Made by a program: the position numbers and the translations under genes
Shown: positions 36,218 through 44,459 of the stretch, piece after piece
Layout: each line of letters starts with the position of its first letter
Position numbering within the stretch: position 1 is the stretch's first letter
Notes under the pieces: model-generated
Seen by the model: only the letters and a program-made list of their open reading frames with translations
The model's database searches: none
What the model was told of the DNA's origin: nothing
NCBI RefSeq assembly: GCF_016464305.1
Contig: NZ_JAEIOJ010000010.1
Location: 1 to 64,000 of the forward strand
DNA from: Umezawaea beigongshangensis
GTDB taxonomy: Bacteria > Actinomycetota > Actinomycetes > Mycobacteriales > Pseudonocardiaceae
DNA: 64,000 nt
Direction: 5' to 3'

Positions 36218-37882
36218 GTGCCCGCCACATTTGAGTACACCGACGTCCTCCCCCTGGCGGAGGACGCCCACACCGAGTACCGCCTCGTGACCTCCGACGG
36301 CGTCCGCGTCGTCGAGGCGGCCGGTCGGCGCTTCCTGGAGGTGGAGCCCGCCACGCTGACGCTCCTCGCCAAGGAGGCCGTGCGCGACGTCCAGCACCTG
36401 CTGCGCTCGTCGCACCTCGCCCAGCTCCGCGCGATCGTCGACGATCCCGAGGCCAGCGGCAACGACCGCTTCGTCGCGATGGACCTGCTGCGCAACGCCT
36501 GCATCTCCGCCGGGGGTGTCCTGCCGATGTGCCAGGACACCGGCACGGCGATCATCACGGGCAAGCGCACCGAGACCGTCCTGACCGGCGGCTCGGACGC
36601 CGAGGCCCTGTCTCGCGGCGTGTTCGAGGCGTACCAGGAGCTGAACCTGCGCTACTCGCAGATGTCTCCGACGACCTTCTGGGACGAGAAGAACACCGGC
36701 ACCAACCTGCCGGCGCAGATCGACCTGTTCCACCAGGACGCGGCCCCCGGCGCCGACCCGTCCTACGACTTCCTGTTCATGGCCAAGGGCGGCGGCAGCG
36801 CCAACAAGACGTTCCTGTTCCAGGAGACCAAGGCGCTGCTGAACCCCGCGCGCCTGGCGAAGTTCCTGGACGAGAAGCTGCGCGCTCTCGGTACGGCGGC
36901 GTGCCCGCCGTACCACCTGGCTGTCGTCGTGGGCGGTCTGTCGGCCGAGCAGAACCTCAAGGTCGCGAAGCTCGCCTCGGCGCGCTACCTCGACGGCCTG
37001 CCGACGGAGGGCTCCGCGAAGGGCCACGGGTTCCGCGACCTGGACCTGGAGCAGCAGGTGCTGGAGCTGACCCGCCAGTTCGGCATCGGCGCCCAGTTCG
37101 GCGGCAAGTACTTCTGCCACGACGTGCGGGTGATCCGCCTGCCGCGGCACGGCGCGTCCTGCCCGGTGGGCATCGCGGTCTCCTGCTCGGCGGACCGCCA
37201 GGCGAAGGCGAAGATCACCGCGGACGGCGTGTTCCTGGAGCAGCTGGAGCGGGACCCGGCGCGCTTCCTGCCGGACGTGCGGGACGAGGACCTGTCTGAC
37301 GAGGTCGTGAAGATCGACCTGACGCTGCCCATGGACGAGATCCGCGCGACGCTGTCGCGGCTGCCCGTCAAGACGCGGGTGTCGCTGACCGGCCCGCTGG
37401 TCGTGGCGCGCGACATCGCGCACGCCAAGATCAAGGAGCGGCTGGACGCGGGCGAGCCGATGCCGCAGTACCTGAAGGACCACCCGGTGTACTACGCGGG
37501 TCCGGCGAAGACGCCGGACGGGTACGCCTCCGGCTCGTTCGGCCCGACCACCGCGGGGCGGATGGACTCCTACGTCGAGCAGTTCCAGGCGGCGGGGGGC
37601 TCCCTGGTGATGCTCGCCAAGGGCAACCGCTCCCAGCAGGTGACCGACGCGTGCGCGGCGCACGGCGGTTTCTACCTGGGCTCCATCGGCGGCCCGGCCG
37701 CGCGGCTCGCGCAGGACTGCATCCGCAAGGTCGACGTGCTGGAGTACGCCGAGCTGGGCATGGAAGCGGTGTGGAAGATCGAGGTGGAGGACTTCCCCGC
37801 GTTCGTCGTGGTCGACGACAAGGGGCAGGACTTCTTCTCCGAGACCTCGGCGCCGACGCTGCAGATCTCGTTCCGCAGGTGA
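36218..37882 (+). CDS. fumA: Class I fumarate hydratase, iron-sulfur dependent
   Basis: TCA-cycle enzyme of 554 residues interconverting fumarate and malate with an oxygen-sensitive [4Fe-4S] cluster. The alpha and beta parts are fused as in FumA. Cluster-cysteine regions are [15 protein letters not shown] and [16 protein letters not shown], with [11 protein letters not shown] between them. The C-terminal beta domain starts near [13 protein letters not shown] and includes [15 protein letters not shown]. The symbol marks the type; fumB-like relatives cannot be separated. The GTG start has aagggag upstream. A class II FumC elsewhere in the genome is possible but not seen. Confidence 0.93.
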   Translation: MPATFEYTDVLPLAEDAHTEYRLVTSDGVRVVEAAGRRFLEVEPATLTLLAKEAVRDVQHLLRSSHLAQLRAIVDDPEASGNDRFVAMDLLRNACISAGGVLPMCQDTGTAIITGKRTETVLTGGSDAEALSRGVFEAYQELNLRYSQMSPTTFWDEKNTGTNLPAQIDLFHQDAAPGADPSYDFLFMAKGGGSANKTFLFQETKALLNPARLAKFLDEKLRALGTAACPPYHLAVVVGGLSAEQNLKVAKLASARYLDGLPTEGSAKGHGFRDLDLEQQVLELTRQFGIGAQFGGKYFCHDVRVIRLPRHGASCPVGIAVSCSADRQAKAKITADGVFLEQLERDPARFLPDVRDEDLSDEVVKIDLTLPMDEIRATLSRLPVKTRVSLTGPLVVARDIAHAKIKERLDAGEPMPQYLKDHPVYYAGPAKTPDGYASGSFGPTTAGRMDSYVEQFQAAGGSLVMLAKGNRSQQVTDACAAHGGFYLGSIGGPAARLAQDCIRKVDVLEYAELGMEAVWKIEVEDFPAFVVVDDKGQDFFSETSAPTLQISFRR

Positions 37883-37890
37883 GCGTTCCC

Positions 37891-37923
37891 GCCGCGGCCG
37901 CACCGCTCGGGTGCGGCCGCGGC
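37891..37923. terminator. Bidirectional hairpin terminator
   Basis: A 14-bp stem (37891-37904 and 37910-37923) with a 5-base loop lies between the converging fumarase and lipoprotein stops. Confidence 0.75.
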
Positions 37924-37928
37924 GGAGC

Positions 37929-38495
37929 TCACTCCTCGCGCATCTCGACCACCAGCCGGCGGTCGCCCAGCGGCGCTGCCAGCTGCTGGGTGAACGACCG
38001 CTCCACGGCCTGCGCGGTGCACACGCCGTCAGCGGGCAGCGTGCTCCACGTGACCAGCGTGACCTGCACGACCTGAGCCGACTCGGCGGTCAGCTCGGAG
38101 GTGGCGTCGTCGCAGGCGCCGGTCGTCGCGACGACGGTCACCGACCGGTCGTCCCGCGCGGTGACGACGCGCTGCACGGCGCCGTCGGGCAGCGCACCGG
38201 TGTCGACCCGCTCCCGCGGCACGTCCTTCGCGTCCGGCGGGACCTCCACCGGCGGTGCGCCGGACGCCGGGGGCCGCGGCGCCTGCGATCCCGCCGTCGA
38301 ACCGGGCTCCCGCGCCGACGGATCGGCCGGCGCGGAGGTGCCCGCCGTCGCGGACGCTCCGCTCGACGCCGACGAGGCCGACGGGGTCGTCGACGTCGGG
38401 GACGCCCCGGCCGCTCCCGGCCGCTCGTCCCCTCCGCACCCGGTCAGGGCGCACAGGCCCACGGCCAGTGCGGCCACCACAGCGACTCTGCTCAT
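37929..38495 (-). CDS. Lipoprotein, paralogue of the next gene upstream
   Basis: Exported lipoprotein of 188 residues. The signal peptide VAVVAALAVGLCALTGC ends in the lipobox LTGC. A Ser/Thr/Pro/Ala-rich linker of about 60 residues leads to a C-terminal domain of about 100 residues with two Cys (GACDD and GVCTAQ) that could form a disulfide. I do not recognise the domain. It shares the pattern RVDTGALPDG, a Cys, a Q-V-x-V segment, a second Cys and APLGDRRLVV with the gene 31 bases upstream. The ATG of MSRVAVV is chosen, with GGAGG upstream. Confidence 0.8.
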   Translation of the reverse strand: MSRVAVVAALAVGLCALTGCGGDERPGAAGASPTSTTPSASSASSGASATAGTSAPADPSAREPGSTAGSQAPRPPASGAPPVEVPPDAKDVPRERVDTGALPDGAVQRVVTARDDRSVTVVATTGACDDATSELTAESAQVVQVTLVTWSTLPADGVCTAQAVERSFTQQLAAPLGDRRLVVEMREE

Positions 38496-38526
38496 GCTCA
38501 CCATCCTCCCGCACGTGCCGCGTCGG

Positions 38527-39027
38527 CTACTTCTGCTCCTGACGGGAGGTCAGGACGACCGCGCGCTGCGCCAGCGGCGCGTCGAGCGTCACCGACAGCG
38601 GCGGGTAGCGCAGGTCCATCGTGCACATCCTCTTGTCGTCCAGCGGCAGCGTCTCGACGAGTTCGACGCCGACCCGCTCCGCGGTCTGAGCGGTGATCTC
38701 GGCGCGCACGCTGCTGCAGCCGCCCTCCTGGCCGACGAGGCCGACGACCGTGCCGTCGCCCTCCGTCCACACGGTCCGGGGGACGCCCTCGGCGAGCGCC
38801 TGCGCGTCGACCCGCTCCGCCGGCACGGGCGTGCCGCCGTCGGGGACCGGCTGGTCCTGCGGCGGGAGGGGCTCGCTCTCGACGGGCGCGCTCGACGACG
38901 CGCTCGCCGACGTGGTGATGGTGTCACCCCCGGCGGAGCCCGCCCCGACCTGCTGGGTGCTGGCGCAGGCGGTGGCCACGAAGAACAGGACACCTGCGCC
39001 GATCACGGTTCCGATGCGTCGTCTCAT
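38527..39027 (-). CDS. Lipoprotein, paralogue of the next gene downstream
   Basis: Exported lipoprotein of 166 residues. The signal is RRRIGTVIGAGVLFFVATAC with Cys at the cleavage site. A Ser/Pro-rich linker precedes the same kind of domain as the next gene: RVDAQALAEG, a Cys in GGCSS, VELVETLPLDD, MCTMDL and DAPLAQRAVVL. Function unknown. The ATG lacks a clear ribosome site. The two genes probably arose by tandem duplication and are in one operon. Confidence 0.78.
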   Translation of the reverse strand: MRRRIGTVIGAGVLFFVATACASTQQVGAGSAGGDTITTSASASSSAPVESEPLPPQDQPVPDGGTPVPAERVDAQALAEGVPRTVWTEGDGTVVGLVGQEGGCSSVRAEITAQTAERVGVELVETLPLDDKRMCTMDLRYPPLSVTLDAPLAQRAVVLTSRQEQK

Positions 39028-39088
39028 GGGGAGAGGACGGAACCGGAGGTGCGGTGGGTTGCACCGCACCGCCGGACGACGTCGACCG

Positions 39089-40258
39089 CTACCCGTCGAG
39101 GTGCTCCCGCAGCCCGGCGACGAGCAGCCGCAGCGCGTCCAGGCGGCGTTGCGAGGCCAGGCCCGCGTGGTAGAGGTGGAACTCGGTCGCTCCCGCCTCG
39201 ACGTAGTGCAGGGCCTCCTTCAGCAGTTCCTCGCCGTCGGCCGGGCGCGGGGGCAGCGCGAGCAGGTAGCCCGCGACGACGGTGTCCCGTGCGGCGAGCG
39301 CCCGCAGTGCCCTGATGGCGGGCACGCTCACCTCCGGTCCTGGCCAGCAGGACGCGACGAGCACGTCGACGTCCGCGTCCACGGCGGGCGCGACGGTGGC
39401 GAAGGGACCGGTGGCCCACGGATCGGCGGTGGCGTGCAGGGCGACGCGCGTGCCGGGGGCGAGTTCGCGGACGCGTCCGACCAGCAGTGTCCGCAGGTCG
39501 CGCACGGCACCGGTGCGGATCTGCGACACGCGCGCCGCGAGGTCGGCGCCCAGCGCCTCCTCCACGCCGGCTGCCCCGGTGTCGACGGCGGCGCGCACGC
39601 GTCCGCCCAGTTCCTCGACGTCGATCCCGGCCGCGGTGCAGCGGTCCCGGCAGGCCGCGCAGAAGCACAGCGACAGCAGCGCCTGCTGCACCGGCGTCCA
39701 GTCGGTGCCGTCGGTCTTCTCGTGGTGGCCGCCGTGGAAGAACCCGAGCGGACCGCACGCCTCCAGCACCACCCCGTCGGGCGCGCCCAGCTCCACGACC
39801 TCGGACACGAGGGTGTGCGCGTACTCGACGACGTCGGGGGCCGACGTGCACAGCGCGTACGGGTAGCGGTCGCCGAAGGCGGTCCGCACGGTCAGGTCCG
39901 GCCGCTGGTCGCCCAGTCGGCTGCTGTGGGTCAGCACGGTCCAGGCGTGCACGGGGAGCCCGGCCGCGCGCAGTGCCGCGGAGGCCGCGCCGTAGGGGTC
40001 GGCACCGTCCACCCAGGACGGTCCGGCCGGGACGAGCCCTCTGCCGCGCCACACCTCCTCGCGCACCGGCAGGTACAGCGCGGCGTGCCGCGCGTCGACC
40101 AGGCGGTGCCTCGGGTGCAGCGGGGTCGCGGCGCGGACCGTGTGGTACGAGGCGGCCAGGGCCACCGCGTCCACACCGAGCCCGGCGATCCGCTCCGCGG
40201 CCGCGGGATCGCCCACGAGGTCCCACGGATAGGCGTGGGCGATGGACTTCGTGGTCAC
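39089..40258 (-). CDS. Unknown TIM-barrel-like protein of the uronate operon
   Basis: I do not recognise this 389-residue protein with certainty. Strand-helix alternation, YPYALCTSAPDVVEYAHTLV and DGVVLEACGPLGFFHGGHHEK resemble the barrel of putative glycoside-hydrolase-like families. A Cys cluster (CFCAACRDRC, residues 198-207) could bind a metal. No signal peptide is seen. The GTG overlaps the gudD stop by four bases, so it is translationally coupled and ends the kdgD-gudD operon. It may be an enzyme that releases or prepares the uronic acid, or supply the missing lactonase step. Both are guesses from position. Confidence 0.7.
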   Translation of the reverse strand: MTTKSIAHAYPWDLVGDPAAAERIAGLGVDAVALAASYHTVRAATPLHPRHRLVDARHAALYLPVREEVWRGRGLVPAGPSWVDGADPYGAASAALRAAGLPVHAWTVLTHSSRLGDQRPDLTVRTAFGDRYPYALCTSAPDVVEYAHTLVSEVVELGAPDGVVLEACGPLGFFHGGHHEKTDGTDWTPVQQALLSLCFCAACRDRCTAAGIDVEELGGRVRAAVDTGAAGVEEALGADLAARVSQIRTGAVRDLRTLLVGRVRELAPGTRVALHATADPWATGPFATVAPAVDADVDVLVASCWPGPEVSVPAIRALRALAARDTVVAGYLLALPPRPADGEELLKEALHYVEAGATEFHLYHAGLASQRRLDALRLLVAGLREHLDG

Positions 40259-41514
40259 CACCTGGGGTTCTTCCTCTCGTAGGTCGGGTCGACGCTGCGC
40301 ATGTAGCCGGTGTCGTCGCGCTGCGCGACGCCGCACGTCCGGTAGTTCTCGGCGAGCCGGGCCAGCGCGTCGCGGTCCAGCTCCACCCCCAGTCCCGGCG
40401 CCGTCGGCACGGGCACCGCACCGTCCACGAAGGACAGCGCGCCGGGCTGCACGACGTCGTCGCGCCGGTTCCACGGGTGGTGGGTGTCGCAGGCGTGGTC
40501 GAGGTTCGGGGTGGCGGCGGCGAGGTGGGTCATCGCCGCGAGGCTGATCCCGAGGTGGGAGTTGGAGTGCATGGACAGCCCGATGCCGAAGGTGTCGCAG
40601 ATCGTGGCGAGGTGCCGCGACCGCTCCAGCCCGCCCCAGTAGTGGTGGTCGGCCAGGAGCACCTGCACGGCGTTGCGCTCGACGGCGCGCGGGAGGTGCT
40701 CGAAGTCGATCACGCACATGTTCGTGGCGAGCGGCATCGGTGCCCTCGCCGCCACCTCGGCCATGCCGTCGACGCCCTGCGTCGGGTCCTCCAGGTACTC
40801 CAGGACGCCGTCGAGCTCCTCGGCGACCCGCAGCGACGTCTCCGGGCTCCACACGGCGTTGGGGTCAAGCCGCAGCGGGTGGTCGGGGAACGCCTCGCGC
40901 AGCGCGCGGATCGCCTCGACCTCCTGCTCCGGCGGGAACACGCCGCCCTTGAGCTTGATCGAGCGGAAGCCGTCGCGCTCGATCATCGCCTCGGCCTGCG
41001 CGACGATCTCCTCCGGCGCGAGGGCCGCGCCCCACTCGTCCGGTTCCCCGCCGGGGTGCCCGGCCCACTTGTAGAAGAGGTAGGCGCTGTAGGGGACGGC
41101 GTCGCGGACCGCGCCGCCGAGCAGGTCGGAGACGGGGCGGCCGAGCGCCCGGCCGCGGACGTCGAGGAACGCCACCTCGAACGTGGAGAAGACCCGGTCC
41201 ACGGTGCCGGACGTGGTGAGCTGCCCGGTGAGGGCGTGCCGGTCGGTGCCCCGTTCGCCGCCCAGCACCTCGGCGACGCGCCGGCGCACCAGGTTCGTGT
41301 CGTGCACGTCCGCGCCGATCAGCGCGGGTGCGACGGCACGGGTGCGGGCGAGGTGGCCCCGGTCGCCGTAGGTCTCGCCGAGGCCGGAGATCCCCTCGTC
41401 GGTGTGCACCTCGACGATCGTGCGCAGCGCCCACGGCTGGTGGACGCCGACGGAGTTGAGCAGCGGCGGATCGCGGAACGCCACGGGCGTGATCGTGATG
41501 CCGGTGATCTTCAT
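40255..41514 (-). CDS. gudD: Glucarate dehydratase
   Basis: Enolase-superfamily enzyme of 419 residues that dehydrates D-glucarate, and often L-idarate, to 5-keto-4-deoxyglucarate. Catalytic residues are visible: the K-x-K pair K187 and K189 (SIKLKGG), metal ligands in LDPNA (D217), YLEDP (E242) and the Asn of NMCVID (N265), and the general base His in LSMHSNSHLG (H316). The N-terminal capping domain is normal. The ATG overlaps the kdgD stop as ATGA. With KdgD and the divergent uronate genes it makes an oxidative uronate route. Confidence 0.93.
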   Translation of the reverse strand: MKITGITITPVAFRDPPLLNSVGVHQPWALRTIVEVHTDEGISGLGETYGDRGHLARTRAVAPALIGADVHDTNLVRRRVAEVLGGERGTDRHALTGQLTTSGTVDRVFSTFEVAFLDVRGRALGRPVSDLLGGAVRDAVPYSAYLFYKWAGHPGGEPDEWGAALAPEEIVAQAEAMIERDGFRSIKLKGGVFPPEQEVEAIRALREAFPDHPLRLDPNAVWSPETSLRVAEELDGVLEYLEDPTQGVDGMAEVAARAPMPLATNMCVIDFEHLPRAVERNAVQVLLADHHYWGGLERSRHLATICDTFGIGLSMHSNSHLGISLAAMTHLAAATPNLDHACDTHHPWNRRDDVVQPGALSFVDGAVPVPTAPGLGVELDRDALARLAENYRTCGVAQRDDTGYMRSVDPTYERKNPRW

Positions 41515-42413
41515 GCGAGCAGGGCCCGCCCGGCCGCGGTGATGCGCTCCAGCTCGTCGAGGTGCTCCTCGGTCGGGTCGACCAGTGGCGGCCGGACACC
41601 GCCGACGTCGAGCCCGCCGCGCCGCACGGCGCCCTTGACCAGGGCCACGGCGTAGCCGGGAACGCGGTCGCGCAGCTCCACCAGCGGTCGGTAGAAGCTG
41701 GTGAGCAGGCTCTGGACGAGGTCGGAGTCCCCGCGCTGCACGGCGTCGTAGAAGCCGAGGGAGATGTCGGGGGCGAAGCAGAAGACGGCGGAGGAGTACA
41801 GGTCGACGCCGATGCCCCGGTAGGCGGGCACGGTCAGCTCGGCGGTCGGCAGGCCGTTGAAGAACTGGATCGGCCGCTGCACGCGCGAGCGGACGGCGAG
41901 CACGATGCGCTGGAGGAGGTCGACGTCGCCGAGCCCGTCCTTGAAACCGACCACGGTCGGCAGCGAGGCCACCTCGACGGCGGTCTCCGGCGTGAACACC
42001 GCGTTGTTGCGCTGGTAGACGATCAGCGGCAGCTCCGTGGCCCCGGCGACCTCGGTGACGTAGCGGACGAGGCCGCGGGGAGGTCCGGCCACGAGGTAGG
42101 GCGGGAGCAGCAGCAGGCCGTCGGCACCGGCGTCCGCGGCGGCGCGGGCGCAGCGCTTCGCGGTCGGCACGGGACCGCCCGCACCGGCGAAGACGGGCAC
42201 GCGCCCCGCGGTGGCCTCCACCGCCGCGGTCACGGCCCGGCTGAACTCGTCGACGTCGAGGGCGTGGAACTCACCGGTGCCGCAGGCGACGAACACGCCG
42301 CCCGCTCCGGCCGAGACGCCGTGCTTGACGTGCTCGGCGAGCACGTCCTCCGCCACGGTGCCCGTGGGGGTGAAGGGAGTCACCGGGAAGAACAGGACAC
42401 CATCGAGTCGCAT
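41511..42413 (-). CDS. kdgD: 5-Dehydro-4-deoxyglucarate dehydratase
   Basis: DHDPS/NAL-family aldolase-fold enzyme of 300 residues that dehydrates and decarboxylates 5-keto-4-deoxyglucarate to 2,5-dioxopentanoate (2-oxoglutarate semialdehyde). LFFPVTPFTPTG opens the barrel, the GTGEF motif is present, the catalytic Tyr is in LIVYQRNNA, and the Schiff-base Lys is in VVGFKDGLGD. The ATG has gaggtcaggt upstream. It is the first gene of the minus-strand operon, which continues with gudD and an unknown gene. Its leader carries two strong hairpins. Confidence 0.93.
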   Translation of the reverse strand: MRLDGVLFFPVTPFTPTGTVAEDVLAEHVKHGVSAGAGGVFVACGTGEFHALDVDEFSRAVTAAVEATAGRVPVFAGAGGPVPTAKRCARAAADAGADGLLLLPPYLVAGPPRGLVRYVTEVAGATELPLIVYQRNNAVFTPETAVEVASLPTVVGFKDGLGDVDLLQRIVLAVRSRVQRPIQFFNGLPTAELTVPAYRGIGVDLYSSAVFCFAPDISLGFYDAVQRGDSDLVQSLLTSFYRPLVELRDRVPGYAVALVKGAVRRGGLDVGGVRPPLVDPTEEHLDELERITAAGRALLA

Positions 42414-42555
42414 ACCTGACCTCGTCGTCGACCAGCGATCCACCCCGCACCGCACCGGGTGGATCGCACCGGAGTGATCCGTACCGAGCGTCACCGCCGC
42501 GGAGCTGGCCGCCGCGGATGACCTCCCGCGCTGTCCCCGTGCGGAGCGGGAGGTT

Positions 42556-42630
42556 CCCGTGGGGCGGCACCTGGTGGCGCCGCCCCACGGGGTGTGGAAG
42601 TCGACGGCACCGCCGCCACTGGCCGTCGAC
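42556..42630 (-). promoter_or_regulatory. Tandem hairpins in the kdgD leader, inside the divergent kdgD-iclR gap
   Basis: The 395-base gap 42414-42808 holds no supported gene. Two perfect hairpins lie side by side. One has 13-bp arms (42556-42568 and 42579-42591) with a 10-base loop, the other 9-bp arms GTCGACGGC (42600-42608 and 42622-42630) with a 13-base loop. For a transcript coming from the operator region near 42700 toward kdgD, they lie about 140-215 bases before the kdgD ATG. They may act as an attenuator or an RNA-stability element. No gene end is here to need a terminator. Confidence 0.5.
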
Positions 42631-42694
42631 CCCACGTCTTCGCGCGGCCCCCGAACACCGCGGGGCCACGGCCGTTCCAGCGATCTCACTCCGC

Positions 42695-42770
42695 GTGAAT
42701 TCACACTTGTGAAATCGGGTCGTACTTGTGAACGCTCACTTCGGACTGTAAGAATCAACACACTGTGTGT
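42695..42770. promoter_or_regulatory. IclR operator array and iclR promoter candidate
   Basis: Three inverted repeats are spaced 27-30 bases apart. These are TTCACA-CT-TGTGAA at 42700-42713 (overlapping GTGAATTCAC at 42695-42704), GTGA-ACGC-TCAC at 42728-42739, and ACACAC-T-GTGTGT at 42758-42770. TTGTGA (42726-42731) and AAGAAT (42750-42755), 18 bases apart, could be the -35 and -10 of iclR. The local sequence is clearly AT-richer than its surroundings. Confidence 0.55.
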
Positions 42771-42808
42771 CAAGAGCGCGTGCCGGAGCGCTTCGTGAGG
42801 AGGACCCC

Positions 42809-43600
42809 GTGACCGACGTCGTCCCGGTGGCCGCACCGACCCGTCCCGCGGCGGTGAAGTCGGCTGACCGCACGGTCGAGCTGCTGGAGGTGCTGTCCTC
42901 GTCGGACCGCCGGCTCACGCTCACCGAGCTGCACCGCGAGCTGGCCTACCCCAAGTCGAGCCTCTACATGCTGTTGCAGACCCTCGTGGGACGCGGCTGG
43001 GTGGAGGTCGACCCCGAACGGGGCACCTACGGCATCGGCGTGCGCGCCCTGCTCGTCGGCACGTCCTACCTCGACCACGACCCCGTGGTGCGCGCGGCCA
43101 TCCGCGTGATGGAGCAGGTGCGCCAGGACGTCAACGAGACCGTGCACCTGGCCCGGCTCGACGGCCCCGACGTCGTCTACCTCGCGAGCCGCGAGTCCGA
43201 GCACCACCTGCGCGTCGTCTCCAGGGTGGGCCGCAGGCTCCCGGCGCACTCCACGTCGCTGGGCAAGGCGCTGCTCGCCACGCGCACCCGCTCCGAGGTC
43301 GAGTCGCTGCTGCCGGACCACCTCACCGCCCTCACGTCCAACACCGTCACCGACCGCGCCGCGCTGCACGAGCAGCTCGCCGGATTCCGCGCCGTCGGCT
43401 ACGCCCACGAGCGCGAGGAGAACACGCCCGGCCTGGGCTGCTTCGCCGTGGCGCTGCCCTACCGCAACCCCGTGATCGACGCCATGAGCTGCTCGGTGCC
43501 GATGGGTCGGCTCGATCCCGAGCACGAGCGCCAGGTCGTCGCGGCACTGCTCGACGCCGCCCGCGCCATCACCGAACTGCTGCGCCAGTTCGGCCGCTGA
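42809..43600 (+). CDS. IclR-family transcriptional regulator of uronate genes
   Basis: Regulator of 263 residues. The N-terminal winged helix has LTLTELHRELAYPKSSLYMLL, and the C-terminal effector domain contains ETVHLARLDGPDVVYL, LPAHSTSLGKALLA and REENTPGLGCFAVALP. IclR proteins such as KdgR sense sugar acids. Its placement between the kdgD operon and the udh operon makes both the likely targets. I start at the GTG of VTDVVPVAAP, with gaggagga about six bases before it. Confidence 0.93.
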   Translation: MTDVVPVAAPTRPAAVKSADRTVELLEVLSSSDRRLTLTELHRELAYPKSSLYMLLQTLVGRGWVEVDPERGTYGIGVRALLVGTSYLDHDPVVRAAIRVMEQVRQDVNETVHLARLDGPDVVYLASRESEHHLRVVSRVGRRLPAHSTSLGKALLATRTRSEVESLLPDHLTALTSNTVTDRAALHEQLAGFRAVGYAHEREENTPGLGCFAVALPYRNPVIDAMSCSVPMGRLDPEHERQVVAALLDAARAITELLRQFGR

Positions 43601-43634
43601 CCCGTTCCCGCAGTCCTGAGGAGGAGTCCGACCC

Positions 43635-44459
43635 GTGACCGAACGCATCCTGATCACCGGTGCGGCCGGAGGGGTGGGCACGCTGATGCGGTCCCGTCTC
43701 GCCGCCCCCGGCCGCGTCCTGCGCCTGCTCGACGTCGCCCCGCTGCCGGAAGCCGCCGAGGGCGAGAACGTCGAGCTGGTCCGGGCGTCCGTGACCGACC
43801 GAGCCGCGATGGAGCGGGCGTGCGAGGACGTGGACGCGGTGATCCACCTCGGCGGGCACAGCCTGGAACGGCCGTGGGCGGAGATCCTGGAGGTCAACGT
43901 CGACGGCACGCACAGCGTGCTGGAGGCGGCCCGCCGCCGGGGTGTGCGGCGGGTGGTGCTGGCCAGCTCCAACCACGCCGTGGGCTTCGCGGAGCGCGCC
44001 GACGGCGAGGCGGGCGACTACCTCTTCCCGAAGCCGGACACCTACTACGGCGTCAGCAAGGTGGCGCTGGAGGCCCTGGGCAGCCTGTACCACAGCCGCT
44101 ACGGCCTCGACGTGATCGCGGTGCGGATCGGGTCGTGCTTCGCCGAGCCGCGCGACGAGCGGATGCTCTCCACCTGGCTGTCCCCCGACGACGGCGCGCG
44201 GCTGTTCGAGGCGTGCCTGTCCGCTCCGTCCCCCGGTTTCCGGGTGGTGTGGGGGGTGTCGGACAACACCCGCCGCTGGTTCTCGCTGACCGAGGCCGAG
44301 GCGCTGGGCTACCGCTCGGAGGACGACTCGGAGGTCTTCGCGGAGAAGGTGCTGGCGGAGGGGGGCCCGCTGCCGGCCGACTCCCCGGCGGCCCGCTACC
44401 TCGGCGGCGTGTGGTGCGGTCCCGACTTCGACACCGCCGTGCAGGAGGCGGGAGCGTGA
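43635..44459 (+). CDS. udh: Uronate dehydrogenase
   Basis: NAD-dependent short-chain dehydrogenase of 274 residues that oxidises D-glucuronate or D-galacturonate to the aldarolactone. The N-terminal Rossmann motif is ITGAAGGVGTLMRSRL, Asp follows in LLDVAP, the active Ser is in VVLASSNHAVG, and the catalytic Y138-x3-K142 pair is in TYYGVSKVAL. The size fits Udh from Agrobacterium and Pseudomonas. Neighbours supply the later steps. The GTG has gaggagg upstream, and the dehydrogenase gene overlaps its stop. Confidence 0.9.
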   Translation: MTERILITGAAGGVGTLMRSRLAAPGRVLRLLDVAPLPEAAEGENVELVRASVTDRAAMERACEDVDAVIHLGGHSLERPWAEILEVNVDGTHSVLEAARRRGVRRVVLASSNHAVGFAERADGEAGDYLFPKPDTYYGVSKVALEALGSLYHSRYGLDVIAVRIGSCFAEPRDERMLSTWLSPDDGARLFEACLSAPSPGFRVVWGVSDNTRRWFSLTEAEALGYRSEDDSEVFAEKVLAEGGPLPADSPAARYLGGVWCGPDFDTAVQEAGA

